From NCBI GenBank assembly GCA_020466095.1, contig CM035808.1, positions 56,567,152 to 56,631,151 on the forward strand: DNA of 64,000 nt, written 5' to 3'. The position numbers were made by a program, and so were the translations under genes. Of the stretch, positions 22,164 to 33,192 are shown one piece after another. The notes below the pieces were generated by a model, which did not search any database, was not told the origin of the DNA, and saw only the letters and a program-made list of their open reading frames with translations. The DNA comes from Chlorops oryzae. Its lineage: Eukaryota > Arthropoda > Insecta > Diptera > Chloropidae. Numbering within the stretch: the first letter of the stretch is position 1; every line of letters starts with the position of its first letter.

Positions 22164-22272
22164 TAATATATATATTTATATTATTTGGCCTCCGGTCCAA
22201 GCCAACGCATGGATTAGGCTGTCTTTAGTGTGTTGAATTGCTCCAAGGCTGTTACAGAGGGTAATAGGAGAA

Positions 22273-24937
22273 TTAGTGCTGATAGAGAGAAGGCAGGTCA
22301 CGCCTCTTGAGCCGTGTGTAGCTGTTTGTTAATAACAAATTTCTGGCTAATGAGTTCGGATGTTGGGACAACCGAGTGCTATATTTGCGACTTAATGAAA
22401 TAAGTTCGTTTTTGACCAACGGGATACAAAGGTCCTTGTGTATGTTTTCGTTCTTAATGAACCATGGAGCACCAGTGATAGTCCGAAGGATTTTAGACTG
22501 TGAGCGTTGTATAATGTCTGTTATAGAGTTACTCGCTTTTCCCCAGAGCTGGGAGCCATAAGTCCATATAGGCTTAAGTGTTGCGTTATAAAGAAGCACT
22601 TTGTGTTCGAGCCGCAATCTTGACTTACTTTGGTAGCCAGTGCAGTTTTTGGGCGCTCAGCTTCATTTGGGTGCGTTTTGCCTCAATATGCTTGCGCCAT
22701 GTGATCGGCGATCTAAGTGAATGCCTAGATATCTCACTTCATTGGCCTGTGGAACTCGTGTGCTATTAAGCATAATTGGAGGGCATGTCTCGCGACGCAG
22801 CGTGAAAGTTATGTGGGTGCATTTGCTTTCATTTACTTTTATTCTCCAGTTCGCAAGCCAGTCTTCAACAATATGAAGATGATTATTAAGAACTCGAGAG
22901 GCGACCGCAGGGTCGCTGTGTGCATACAAAATTGCTGTGTCATCTGCAAATGTAGATGTGAATAGCTCTGGGGAAACAGGCAGATCAGCCGTGTATATCA
23001 AATATAACAATGGCCCGAGGACGCTGCCTTGAGGTACGCCTGCTGAATGTGGAACTCATTCGTCGTGTGAGTTCCATATCTAATTTTGAACTTCCTTTCA
23101 GAGAGGTACGATTGTAGGACTTTGTGGGTATTATTGGGTAGTGTTTGTTTTATTTTAAACACTAAACCAGAATGCCAAACCTTGTCAAAGGCTTGTGAAA
23201 TATCCAGAAATATGGCAGAGCAGTATTTCTTTTTTTCAAACGCGTTTCTGATTTCGGTAGTAACTCTGTTTACTTGTTCAATAGTACCATGGCTTTTTCG
23301 AAAACCAAACTGGTGCTCGGGGATTACTCTGGAGCTTTGCAAGGACGGTAAAATTTTTGCCAAGAGACATTTTTCAAAAACTTTTGAGAACACAGGCAGT
23401 AGACTAATTGGCCTATATGATGATGGCAATGAGGGATCTTTTCCTGGCTTAGGGATCATGATGATGTTTGAAATTTTCCAGGCTCGAGGGTAAAATCCTA
23501 TTCTTAATATAGCATTAAATATGAAGAGGATTAGTCTTGTGGCTGCGGCCGGGAGTTGTTGTATCATCTGTGGCGTAATAAGATCAAAGCCTGCTGCCTT
23601 TTTTGGGTTTAGCTCTTTAATGATAGTTTGAACGTCTTTATGCTGAAATGAACGTATATTTTCGTTTAGACGTGGGTGAGTTTGTGGTAAACGGTAAGGG
23701 TTGGTAGGTGGATTAGGCTTAAAAACGTTTTCTAGGTACTTAGCAAAAAGATGAGCTTTTCCTTCATCCTTTCTAGCCCAATTTCCAGTGTTGGTACGCA
23801 GGGGTGATACGTTTATTTTGGGTGCCTTCACCTTTTTGTTTGTTTTCCATAGAGAGTAATTAGTTTCGGCTGTTGGGCTCAATTTTCGTGTGAAGTTTTC
23901 TAAATTAGTTCTCAGATCATTATCAAAGCTTCTCTTAGGCGCTTAGTTGCTTGTGTTAAGTTGTACTTTGCGGAGGGTGATCGTTGACGCTGCCATTCTC
24001 TTCGTAGGCGTCTTTTTTCTCGAACAAGGGTTTCAATCTCGCTTGTAGTATATCTTCGAGGTATTATTGGGTTTCTGATTGATTTTGGGGTAGCGTGAAC
24101 TGCGGCCGATATTATGATATCGTTTAGTTCTGTTATGGCTTCCTCAATATCACTTTCGCTCCGGAGGATCGTGTTCTCGTTCAAATGAGAGCTAATATAT
24201 TTTTTAAACTTGAGCCAGTCGGTTTTCTTTGTTATAATTCTCCCGGGGTTTTCAGTGAGTGTGGGCACGCCCATCATTGTTATTATAATAGGGGAATGAT
24301 CGGATGACAGATCGAAGCTGGGTTCAGCATGTATTTCGCTACGATCAAAGTTTTTGCTGACTGCAAAATCAATGAGGTCGGGTTTTTTTTGCAAGTCGGA
24401 AGGCCAGTAAGTGGGTTGACCTGTTGAAATACAGTCAAAATTTTCACGACTATTTATTATAAGTGAATATAATTGTCGCCCTTTGGGGTTAATTAATCTA
24501 GAGCCCCAGTGTGGGTGCTTAGCATTATAATCCCCAGCTGCTATGAATTTGTTGCCAAGCTTTTGGAAGTACTCTAAAAATTGTGTACCAGTAACAGAAA
24601 ATCTCGGTGGGCAGTAAACTGCACTTAGAGCGATAATGCTGTTACCATAATGCAATGAGATAGAGGTTGCTTGTAAGTAATTTTGGGAAAATGCATCCAT
24701 TAAACTGTGTTTTATTCGAGTTTTGATCAAAACACCGGTGCCGCCGTGTGCCTTTCCATCTGGGTGATGAGTGCCATAAAACGTATAATTTTTAATAGTA
24801 AAATTATATTTGCTTGTAAGGTGGGTTTCACTGACGAGCATTACGTCAATTGAATGTAATTCAAGAAATGTTTGAATTTCAAGCTTGTGTTGTCGAATGC
24901 CGTTAGCATTCCAATGACAAATTTTTAAGACACTCAT
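22273..24937 (-). pseudogene. jockey ORF2: endonuclease and reverse transcriptase
   Basis: Residues 1-230 form an AP-type endonuclease: HWNANGI start, SETHL, GGTGVLI, GDYNAKHPHWGS and SSDHSPI. The reverse transcriptase follows with YRPISLLP, QFGFRKSHGT, motif A FLDISQAFDKVWH and motif C FADDTAIL. The C-terminal part has YLGIHLD and PIWTYGSQLWG. Three breaks interrupt it: near 23930 (a two-base gain or one-base loss), near 23045 (one base lost before AGVPQGS) and near 22640. The catalytic residues are intact. The start overlaps the stop of ORF1 as ATGA at 24934-24937, a usual jockey arrangement. Confidence 0.92.
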
Positions 24938-25600
24938 TTCTTTGCAATTAGAATTTGCATGAGTTGGCTTTGAGCACGCATCATCTCTTGCAGCATTGAT
25001 TGCACAGTTGAAGTGAACTGCATCATGCAGTTAGTCAAATTTGAGATCATTGATTCCAAATTTGATATGGCACCTTGAGGGTGTACCGCAGTGTTCGACC
25101 TGACAGCGTCAGCGTACGAAATAGTCATAGGAGTACGACCAGGATGTGCTGCTGTCGCAAGAGATGCTTGAGCTTGGGTCGCAGTGTTAGACTTTACTGC
25201 GTCAGCATATGAAAATGCTGTGGGAGGAAGAGCAGCTGATGCTGGCCCTTGCTGGCTCGGCAGGAAGTTCGGAACTTCTTGATGAGTTTTCCGCTTGGGT
25301 TGGTCTTTTTTTTTATTGCCATGTAGATCGGGCATCCACGATAACTCGCTTTGTGGTTACCACCACAGTTGCTGCATTTTCTTACATCAGGGTTGTCTTG
25401 ATCAACTTGACAAGAGTTCGAAGAATGCCGATCTCCACATGTAGCGCACACGGGGTGCAATGTGCAATAGTTTTGCGTGTGACCAAATTCTTGGCAATTA
25501 GAGCATTGAACCGGCCCTTTCCGCTTATGAGGCTCTTCGACCGTAATTTTGCGGTGTAGCAAAAATTGCAGATTGTATATTGGGTGGACCTCTCAATTTA
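24934..25600 (-). pseudogene. jockey ORF1 (gag-like, zinc knuckles), 5' truncated
   Basis: From about 25590 it reads IYNLQFLLHRK, then three Cys knuckles: CSNCQEFGHTQNYC, CATCGDRHSSNSC and CSNCGGNHKASYRGC, ending GCPIYMAIKKK. A run of nine A near 25312 shifts the frame by one. The rest (SYADAV twice, then a coiled-coil tail of Gln and Met) is at 24934-25335. It binds the element RNA in related jockey elements. The N-terminal part is missing, so this copy is 5' truncated. Confidence 0.88.
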
Positions 25601-25923
25601 CAAAAAACAAAAAAGTATTAAACAGACATTTAAAAATCATTTCAAAATGTATTGATTTTATTGTCAAGTGAGAATTTTTAAATTTTTAAATTTCGCCTCT
25701 AAAACTCTACCATCCTCTTAATTTCCTTAGATTTTATTAAGACGATTTATAACTGACGCGCTTGCTTGGCGAGGTTCTTACGTATTTTCTTTTTAAAGAA
25801 CAATTTGCAATTCGACTTTCTTACGGGACGACTAGTGTTTAGCTATATTACGTACGAAATAGTTCCGTACGAATAATACGAAAAAATTTGGAACGAATAG
25901 TTCTGAGAGAATAACTTTGAAGT
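25601..25923. other. unassigned AT-rich DNA
   Basis: Between the truncated jockey 5' end and the LTR. No frame or inverted repeat is recognised apart from small repeats of the ACGAA type near 25850-25900. Confidence 0.5.
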
Positions 25924-26243
25924 TGTTGACGCGAGGAATTAATCGTTATTTTGAGAATTCACGACTTTGTACACTTTATATATATATATATATTTGCACT
26001 GGCGTTATAAAACAGCGCGAGAGAAAAAATTATTCTAATTGCAAAGTAGAACGACTAAAATTATTCGTCTTCTTTCCGCGACTCCTTTACATCAACTGCC
26101 TCTTAACAGCTAATTATAACGAGTAATCGGTATCGAATAGAATTATAGAAAAAATTAAGCAGATGGGCAGAAGGCCATTAAACAATTTTGATTTTGAAAT
26201 GAAATGTATAATATGTAAATATGTAAATTATAATTTTTAGCGG
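25924..26243 (-). repeat. LTR related to the BEL/Pao LTR, isolated
   Basis: About 320 bp, starting TGTTGACGCGAGGAATT, collinear with the BEL LTRs at 10507 and 58658 but clearly diverged (many substitutions and an AT microsatellite at 25980-25992). No BEL coding region adjoins it on either side. It may be a solo LTR of a related family, or the far 5' LTR of the element at 10507-19080 separated by later insertions. Confidence 0.65.
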
Positions 26244-26249
26244 AACCAG

Positions 26250-26691
26250 TGTTGTTGTTCGCGGTGGCGGGTTGGCACGGTGGCAAAGGCCGGCTAGCTC
26301 GATGTATTGCGTTGGGCCTTACCACTCCGCAAAACAACACTGTTTCGATTTATAAAGATATAAAAGTATTAGAGTTTATTTGTCCAAGAGATTACCAAAT
26401 ATCTCTGGGATTGCAGATCGCACGTCCTGCTTGCGTGAAATTCATAAAGAGAAGAAAGAAACAGAAACGGCTCCTCATGACTAAAAACTACTTATAATGT
26501 CTTAATGACTAACTTATACTGTTCGGCTCTTAATGACTAATGGACAACTTATAATGACTTTCTTAATGACTAACTTACACTGTTCGGCTCTTAATGGCTA
26601 AGGACTTACTTATAATGTTTGCCTTACATACTCATTAGGCGTATTTAATCAAAGGTGTATTTGTTACAGACAAAAATTTGAGGATACTACA
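26250..26691 (-). repeat. Ty3/Gypsy 3' LTR
   Basis: For the minus-strand element the LTR starts TGTAGTATCC at 26691, right after a purine tract (AGGAGGGCCG), and ends CAACA near 26250. Inside, 26495-26620 is an imperfect tandem duplication of a unit with TTAATGACTAACTTA and CTGTTCGGCTC. The right boundary is better supported than the left. Confidence 0.6.
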
Positions 26692-28478
26692 GTTCGGCCC
26701 TCCTGACAGCAATCGCCCCGATTGCCGGCCAGGTCAATACCGCCCTCTTCTTCGGAGTCCATCTTCGTTCAAGACTTCGCCAGGCTCTAACCATTTACGC
26801 AATCTACTGGACTCTAAAATACCATGGTATGGTATCTACGTGACTTGACAATTCTCAGTATCTTTAACGACATACCGATCGTTGGATAGTTTTTGCGTGA
26901 TGACGTTAGGTCCTCGGTACGTCGGTATCAGTTTTTTGTTGGTACCGATCGAAATGTCGACAATTTTTATGACGAGGAAGTCGCCTGCCTCGAATTTTTT
27001 GGCAGGCTTATGATGCTGGTTGAAATACCGCGATTGGAACTTCCGAATGGCTTCCGAGGCACTCTCTCTTAACTCCTCTAGATTCCTGCTTTTCTCTCTG
27101 CCATACCTATATACAAACTCGCTAAGTTCGACAACGATTGGGCCCCTCTGTTCTACTCCGTATAGTAACCTACTCGGTGCTACCCCGGTACAGGTATGCT
27201 TTGTATTATTTAGCGCGTACTCAACGTCCACCAATCTGAGTTATTGCTTTCTTCCGACAACTTTGACTGCATGGCGTTAAGGTCCCCGTTCGTACGCTAT
27301 ATATGACCGTTTGCCTGCGGCGAACCGGCGGCTACTTTAATATGCTCGAAGTTGTTTTTGGACATAAAATTCTGAAATTCACTAGAGTTAAAACTAGTGC
27401 CACGATCGCTGATTATGCGGCGTGGACGTCTTTAGTACTGGAAATACTTCTCTAATGCTCCACATGCTTCTTTCGAGCAGATATACTTATGTCGCGAGTT
27501 CAAGGACGGCGGAGGACCCAAATGGTCGATGTGAAGGGAGTCAAAGAGCTCGGGACATTTTGGTATATTGAAGAGACAACGGTCATTCTTCCGAGGGGCG
27601 CTGAATGAAAGAGGCACTTCAGACAATTTAGAATTAACACTCGTAACTTCTCCTTCATTTAAGGAAACCAATTACACTTTCTGATCTGATTGGAACACTT
27701 GTCAATCCTTAAGTGTCTATGTGTTTCATGAACGACCCGCATTATGTTTTGTTCTAGTTCCTATTCTCTACTATTCTCTTATCGTGGGATTGCGCAATTT
27801 GAATATTCGTCTCTAAATCGGATGTGACAACTTCGGTTACGCCTTATACTGCGGCCCTACATAATGCATTGACATGGGACATTTGACTACCTTTGCGATG
27901 CTGCACTGCATAGTTAGAGTTTTCTAAGGCCAGGGCCCTCCGAACGATCCGCAGGTTTACATCTTTGTTCTTCAGGGTCAAAGATAATGCCTCACAATCG
28001 GTCACAATAGTGAATGGAAGTCTATCGAGGAACGTCCGGAAACGTTCAAGAGCGTCCACTACTGCCAAGGTCTCAAGTTCGAAACTTAGTAACTTAGATT
28101 CGCCTTCTGTGGTCTTCTTTGAAAAAAGGCAACTGGGTGAAACTTCTGGTCGTCTTGTTTCTGCATCAAGCAGGCACCGAAACCATGGGAGCTAGCGTAG
28201 CAATGGAGCTCAGTCTTTCTTTTCGGATCAAATATGGATAACATTGAGGCAGCAACTAATTTATTTTGGAGTTTCTCAAAAGCAGGGGTACACTCTTCTG
28301 ACCAAACAAACTTAGCATTTTTCTTTAAAAGATCCGTAATTGGCCTGGAAATCGTCGAGTTATTGGGGACAAACCTACGAAAATAAGCCATTACAGCGTT
28401 GGACATCTTTATGACTCTGTGGCAAAGGATATGAAACGATAGCTTCCACGGAGTGAAAAAGTCATGCCGGATTGTCAT
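26692..28478 (-). pseudogene. Ty3/Gypsy pol fragment: RT end, RNase H, integrase
   Basis: 28086-28478 has YFRRFVPN, PITDLLKKN and the RNase H start HCYASSHGFGACL with FHPVAFFQRR. 27844-28068 continues RNase H with FTIVTDCEALSLTL and HVNALCRA, where the usual form is HVDALSR. 27432-27671 has the integrase core start SLHIDHLGP. 26836-27234 has the integrase end (EYALNNTKHT, SRLLYGV) and the following HKPAKKFEAGDFLVIK domain. Frames are broken, and gag, protease and most of the RT fingers are missing. Decay is advanced. Confidence 0.85.
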
Positions 28479-28539
28479 TTACATTTTGAACTTGTCTTGC
28501 TTGAATCTCATTAGCTGCTTAAATTTAAATATGGTTTTA

Positions 28540-28660
28540 GCGACAGGAGATCATTTGCGAGATGTAGCGTATGACATGCATACTGGCCTCATAATTCGAA
28601 GATCGCGGGTTCGATCACTGCCCGAGCCAAACAATAGTTGTAGAAGAAAAAAATATTTTT
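28540..28660 (+). mobile_element. tRNA-Met-derived SINE or tRNA pseudogene
   Basis: An A-box-like GTAGCGTATGACATG (28564), an anticodon loop CTCATAA with anticodon CAT (28589-28595) and a B box GGGTTCGATCAC (28607) are spaced as in elongator tRNA-Met. The D arm holds an extra two or three bases, the acceptor stem does not pair, and an A-rich stretch follows at 28645-28660. A retroposed tRNA-derived element fits better than a working tRNA. Confidence 0.55.
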
Positions 28661-28975
28661 AGAAAAATTTGAAATACACGAAAAAACGCGATGAGAGAAT
28701 CCTCTCTCGAAACTAGAGTTTCCTTCCTCATGAGAGAAAGAGTTGTCAAACGGGTTCTAAAAATAGACAACGAGAAAAAAGAGCACATGCAGCTCTTAAA
28801 TACTTTTTTCGCTGCAGCGGACTTTCTCGCGCCGCCCCGATGAACTTGTCCGGCGTGAAGCGCAATGCCATTCGTGTAGAAATTTCACCGCGCGACTCAT
28901 TTACAAAGGGAGTCGGGACGGCTCCTTTTTTACGCGGAGTTCACTGCGGATATCTGCCTGACATTTTCTGCTGGG
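28661..28975. other. unassigned sequence
   Basis: No frame with family features. A GAGAGAATCC..CTCTCG type inverted repeat is present at 28692-28715. It may be part of a degraded element. Confidence 0.4.
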
Positions 28976-28983
28976 ATTATTAG

Positions 28984-31106
28984 TATGGATGGGCACCACT
29001 ACATGAACAAATTTCAGTGAAGTGCGCTTGTATTTGTGTGCTTTGCACTGAAAAAATTTTTCGCAGTCAATTAAAAAAAAAAATTCCATAAAAAAGAGGA
29101 AAACGAAAATAAAACCAAAATAAATGTTTAGTTCTTGATGAACATGATGGCACTGCAAATTAAATAACTTCATCAACGTTTATTTCTGAATTGCTACACT
29201 TAATCCGTAGAATATTGTCAAGGCTATCATGTCCGAGGAGGTTTCTGTACTTCGATTTTATAAACACCACTGACGAAACGGCTGATTCGCATAAATAGGT
29301 TGTTCCAAACATCGAATAAAGCTTATATATGCTGTTTTTCAATTTTGGATGTTTTTCTTCTTCAATATTTCGCCAGAACTCAAGTCCTTCAACTAAGGGT
29401 AGAGAAACGTCCTTTTGTAGGTTTATGAGTTTTATATTCTTCTGATTGTTGTTCTATTACACAGCTCAACGGGTTTTCATAAACCTTAATAAAATCTTCA
29501 ATGATTTCAAAATCAGTGAATTTTTCTTTAATATTAGCTTGTAATTTTACAAAACATACATAGAACTTTGGAAGCTCGTCAAAAATCTCACATTGTTTAC
29601 AAATTTCATTTCTCTTTGGAAAATTTTTAAAAGACCCAATTTTAAATTGGTCTTCCATCAGAGTCAAACGATTTTAAGATTTTTAATAATAGATATTAGT
29701 TCGAATATGTTTATTTTTACCCTGCAAAGACTTGTTTACTTGGCAAAAACATGATGTGATGTGACAAATAAAGGCAACTTGTAAAAGAAAATTGGAGTCC
29801 TCAAAATTTTCCTTCAAAAAAGAACTTCTGTGCTATTCTTATGCTCTTCAAAAAATTTTACAACTTCCTTTCTTAGTTCAAATATTCTGTTTAAGCATTT
29901 CCCCTTACTAAGCCATCGAACTTTAGTATACATAAGTATATCGCTATGTTCGGCTTCAATTTCATGCAAAAACTCTCGAAATTGGGAACGTGTTAGAGCG
30001 CTATGCCTAGCTTTATTCTGTTTAATAACTTTTTTTATTATATTCATTGCGTTGCTTACATCAAAGGTCTTTGCAAAGAGATTTTGTTGATGCAAACTAC
30101 AATGAAATGTTGGCATATTTATACCATTTCGAAATAGCTGGTCCACAAAACCTTTATCAGCGCCAACCATTGATCTTGCAGCATCTGTACAAAATGAAGC
30201 AAGCTTATTTTTATCAACAAAAGAAAATACAGATTCATTGACAGCTTCAAATAAATCAACACCTCTCGTTCTATTACGCAAAGGACACAACCGAAATAGC
30301 TCCTCTGTTATTTTAAAGTCCTTGTCAGCCGATCTGAAACAGATTATCAACTGACTAACGTCCGTGATGTCTGTACTCTCATCTACGGCTAGTGAAAAGA
30401 TATTTGATGACCTAATATTTTCTTTCGCTTTATGAAAAATATAAGCAGCAATATCATCGTCACGGCGGGAAATACTTCTACGGGACAAAGAAATATCTTT
30501 TATTAAATTCGGCATTTCTTTGCCCGATTTCCCAAAACATTCCAACACGGACTCAGCTATCTCTTTAAAAAACAATCCATCTTCAAGTGATCTGCCTCTT
30601 TTAGCAATGCTCAAGCCTACAACGTACGAAGCCTTTCTTTTCGAAGAACAATGTGTTTCTTGTTCAATTTCTTCATTTTCCATAGCAGTTTGTCTTGACA
30701 TAAAAGCTAACTTAAGCTCATAGAATTTTAAAATGCGTGCTTATGAGCTTAATTTGTCTAAGTCGCTATAGAGTGCAGCATAATGTCTTTGAAGGGAATA
30801 TTTTGTCCATATCTAAAGTGTTTTAAAACATATCAAGCATTCCGCCATTCTATCAGCGTTTAAAGAAAAAAAAACGTTTGTGTCCATTCCATTCGAAAGT
30901 CTTTATTGAATGAAAAATTTTTTACAATTAAAAATACAGCTGAACAAAATATATGCAGTGTAGCGCTCAAAAGCATTCATCCGCCACAGACCCTTCCTCG
31001 TTGAATTTCGCAGCATGACTGGCTGATTTTTTCTCTTCTCTCAATTCGTATACGTAAACGCTCGCTTACTCTCATTGGCACGTCGTGCACATTTTGTCCA
31101 TCCCTG
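28984..31106 (-). mobile_element. hAT element with decayed transposase
   Basis: A 2.1-kb element with ends TATGGATGGGCAC (left) and, inverted, CAGGGATGGACAA (right). It is flanked by near-matching 8-bp duplications ATTATTAG (28976-28983) and CTTATTAG (31107-31114). It encodes the hAT transposase relic at 29160-30701. 30720-31100 is noncoding. Confidence 0.8.
29160..30701 (-). pseudogene. hAT transposase (ZBED5/GTF2IRD2-like group), broken
   Basis: 29814-30701 encodes 295 residues with the hAT catalytic core start IFSLAVDESTDITDVSQL (near residue 105), ASFCTDAARSMVG, FHCSLHQQNL and VRWLSKGKCLNR. The frame is then lost. It resumes at 29389-29667 and at 29160-29342, where GTTYLCESAVSSVVFIKSKY is the C-terminal dimerisation (hATC) motif. 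Domain order and size fit the vertebrate/insect group related to ZBED5 and GTF2IRD2. No BED finger is seen at the N-terminus. At least two breaks make it a pseudogene. Confidence 0.85.
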
Positions 31107-31114
31107 CTTATTAG

Positions 31115-31310
31115 TTTTTTTTTTTTTTTGTAAACATTTTATTATTTATTGGATCACTCCTCTAAGATAGGAGTCTAGCAATAGGTTTTTAGATCTTACA
31201 CCTAATTTGACAATATTACAAATCACAAAGCATTTTCTTAATTTAAAAGTTTATGACTTAGCAATTAGTTCATTGCGGGCCTCGGATACCGAAAACTAGG
31301 CTTTGCTGAT
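31115..31310 (-). mobile_element. LINE 3' end with poly(A) tail
   Basis: On the minus strand an AATAAATAATAAAATG signal is followed by a run of about 17 A (31118-31134 as T on the plus strand). A 3' UTR-like stretch lies upstream to about 31300. No coding part remains. The 5' end is unknown. Confidence 0.5.
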
Positions 31311-31361
31311 GTGTGAAGAAAAACGTTAATATTGACGGTGCGGAAACGAAGAATTTAAACA

Positions 31362-31509
31362 GTTTATGAATGTGCGTGGATTGCAAAGGTGCATGGAGTG
31401 CACTCACTGAGTAGACGATCAGCTAGGAAAGCTGAGTTTATGGATGTGCGTGGATTGCAAGGGTGCATGGAGTGCACCCACCGAGATGACGATCAGCCTG
31501 ACAATAGAA
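31362..31509. repeat. 74-bp tandem duplication
   Basis: Two units share TGTGCGTGGATTGCAA and GTGCATGGAGTGCAC, then diverge slightly (GAGTAGACGATCAG against GAGATGACGATCAG). No function assigned. Confidence 0.8.
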
Positions 31510-31555
31510 TACCCGACACAGACACATATGTTCAAATAATTTTTAATATCAGGAG

Positions 31556-32330
31556 TTGTTTAAGGCCATAAGGGGCCCCATATACCGACTTTTGTTTAAT
31601 TTCTTTATGAAAACCACCCCTTTGCCACGACCACTTTTCCAATTTTTCGGAATTCAAATCGGAGGCTTAAATAAACGCGCAAATTCTAAGTTTCATTGGA
31701 ATATTTGGAAAAAGTCAGATTTTGGGGCAGTTTTGAGATTTGACAGACCCTAGTACTGGACGTACCCTTAATAATGGACCGATCAGGAAAATTTTTGGGC
31801 AGAATGTTTGTGGCTACAAAGGAAGTATAAGTGCCAATTTTCGTTCAAGTCCCATAGGCGCTTCGGGAGTAGGAGACAATATTCGAAAAACGCCCTTCTG
31901 TTACGCCCATTTTTCTAATTTTTGTAAATCACATTAATTGGCCTAAAATTTGTTCAAATGCCAAATTTCATCAAAATATTCTGAAAAACATCGGTTTTAG
32001 AGCAGTTTTTGTGATTTTCGTAACAGACCCTAGTACTGGAGGTACCCCTAAAAATGGTCCGATCGGGTCCATTCTCGAACTTGTTCTTACTCGTGTCCCC
32101 GTGAGCACGCATACTAAATTTCGTCAAGATAGCTCAACTCCTTCGATAAGATAACTGTATACAAACAGACGGACAGACGGACGGACATGTCTAAATCGAA
32201 TCTCCTGGTGACGCTGATCATTTCTATATATATTTTGTATGGTCTATCTCGACTGGTTCTGGGTGTTACACACAACCCAACAAACGCAATATACCCTGGA
32301 CACAGAGTGTGTCGGGTATAAAAAGGTATC
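31556..32330. repeat. dispersed repeat with GGAC/AGAC microsatellite
   Basis: It contains two related blocks, each with a phrase ending AGACCCTAGTACTGGA (about 31745 and 32030). Then a short AGACGGACAGACGGACGGAC microsatellite (32169-32188) and an end block GGGTATAAAA. The microsatellite plus a following GGGTGTTACA block is a common dispersed repeat pattern in fly genomes. The element class is not identified. Confidence 0.45.
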
Positions 32331-32564
32331 AAATTCAGAAAAAAAGTATCTCGTATCATTTGGAAAAAAAGTATCACATTTGATACAATTGTATCAGTTA
32401 TCAGATAAAGAGCTTTCCAGTTTACAACTAAACACAAAAGCTGCGGAAAAAGGTGCTGAATTTGCTTATTTGTACGAGCCCTACTTATGAATGAATTGTG
32501 CGTTTGCTTTCGCGCAATAGACAGCAAATAGAAAATTTGTAAATGATTGTTTTTTATTAGTTTA

Positions 32565-32793
32565 ACAGGCATATTACGGAAATCAATACCGTTAAAAACT
32601 GACGATCTCCGAAATTTTATGTTCCTTATAATTCGTTACCACTAAACTTTTATTTCATTATTACAGATGTAAGGCACACATATATTTAGCCCCTTCGAAT
32701 CGAGAGCTCAAAACATAATCGGCATGATTTTATGAGTATTTAAAGTTATTGACGACTGTAATATCTAGTGATTTCCGTAATATGCCCGCCTGT
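32565..32793. mobile_element. 229-bp MITE
   Basis: The inverted ends share GCATATTACGGAAATCA (left 32570-32586, right inverted near 32769-32785), with ACAGGC at the outer tips. TA precedes the left end; AA follows the right, so the target duplication is imperfect. Noncoding. Confidence 0.65.
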
Positions 32794-32839
32794 AAGCCTA
32801 CATGAGCCTACAAATCCCAAAAGAGCTTTCGCGACACGA

Positions 32840-32948
32840 CACGATTGAAGATTCGGAAAATATACTTTTTACCAAAATTTGTCGCCCGCAAAAATTTGCC
32901 ACCCCGGGCAGTTGCCCACAAGTGCCCATGGGTAAATCCGCCCCTGGC
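32840..32948 (-). mobile_element. end fragment of a hAT-type element (GGCGGATTTA family)
   Basis: Read inverted from 32948 it starts CAGGGGCGGATTTACCCATG and continues with a GC-rich subterminal stretch (GGGCAACTGCCCGG). It resembles the ends of the element at 7312-10062. The other end is not found. It abuts the 3' part of the second jockey. Confidence 0.5.
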
Positions 32949-33192
32949 AGTTCTACGTTGAGCTCTTTATGGATCCGTTCATTCGAAACAAACCAAGGAG
33001 TTCCTGTAATAGTCCTTAGCTGGCATTTTCATACAATTGTAAACCATACGTCAATTTGGTTTTATAACTTGGTTGTATAGAAGGATTTTATATTCAAGCT
33101 TTAGAGGAGAGCGGCTATTTATTAACCAGTGCAGGCTGTTGGCTTTAAGCTTAATTTGGGTTCCCTTGGCTTCAATATGCATATATGCCATG

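Larger units (their letters stand above)
22175..25600 (-). mobile_element. jockey-clade LINE, nearly full length, recent
   Basis: It has ORF1 with CCHC knuckles (25194-25562 continuing in 24934-25335), then ORF2 with endonuclease (23912-24937), reverse transcriptase (22663-23882) and C-terminal domain (22273-22617). ORF1 is truncated at its 5' end near 25600. No poly(A) tail is seen at the 3' end, where it abuts the AT stretch of the foldback element. Only about four small frame breaks are present, so it is young. Confidence 0.9.
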
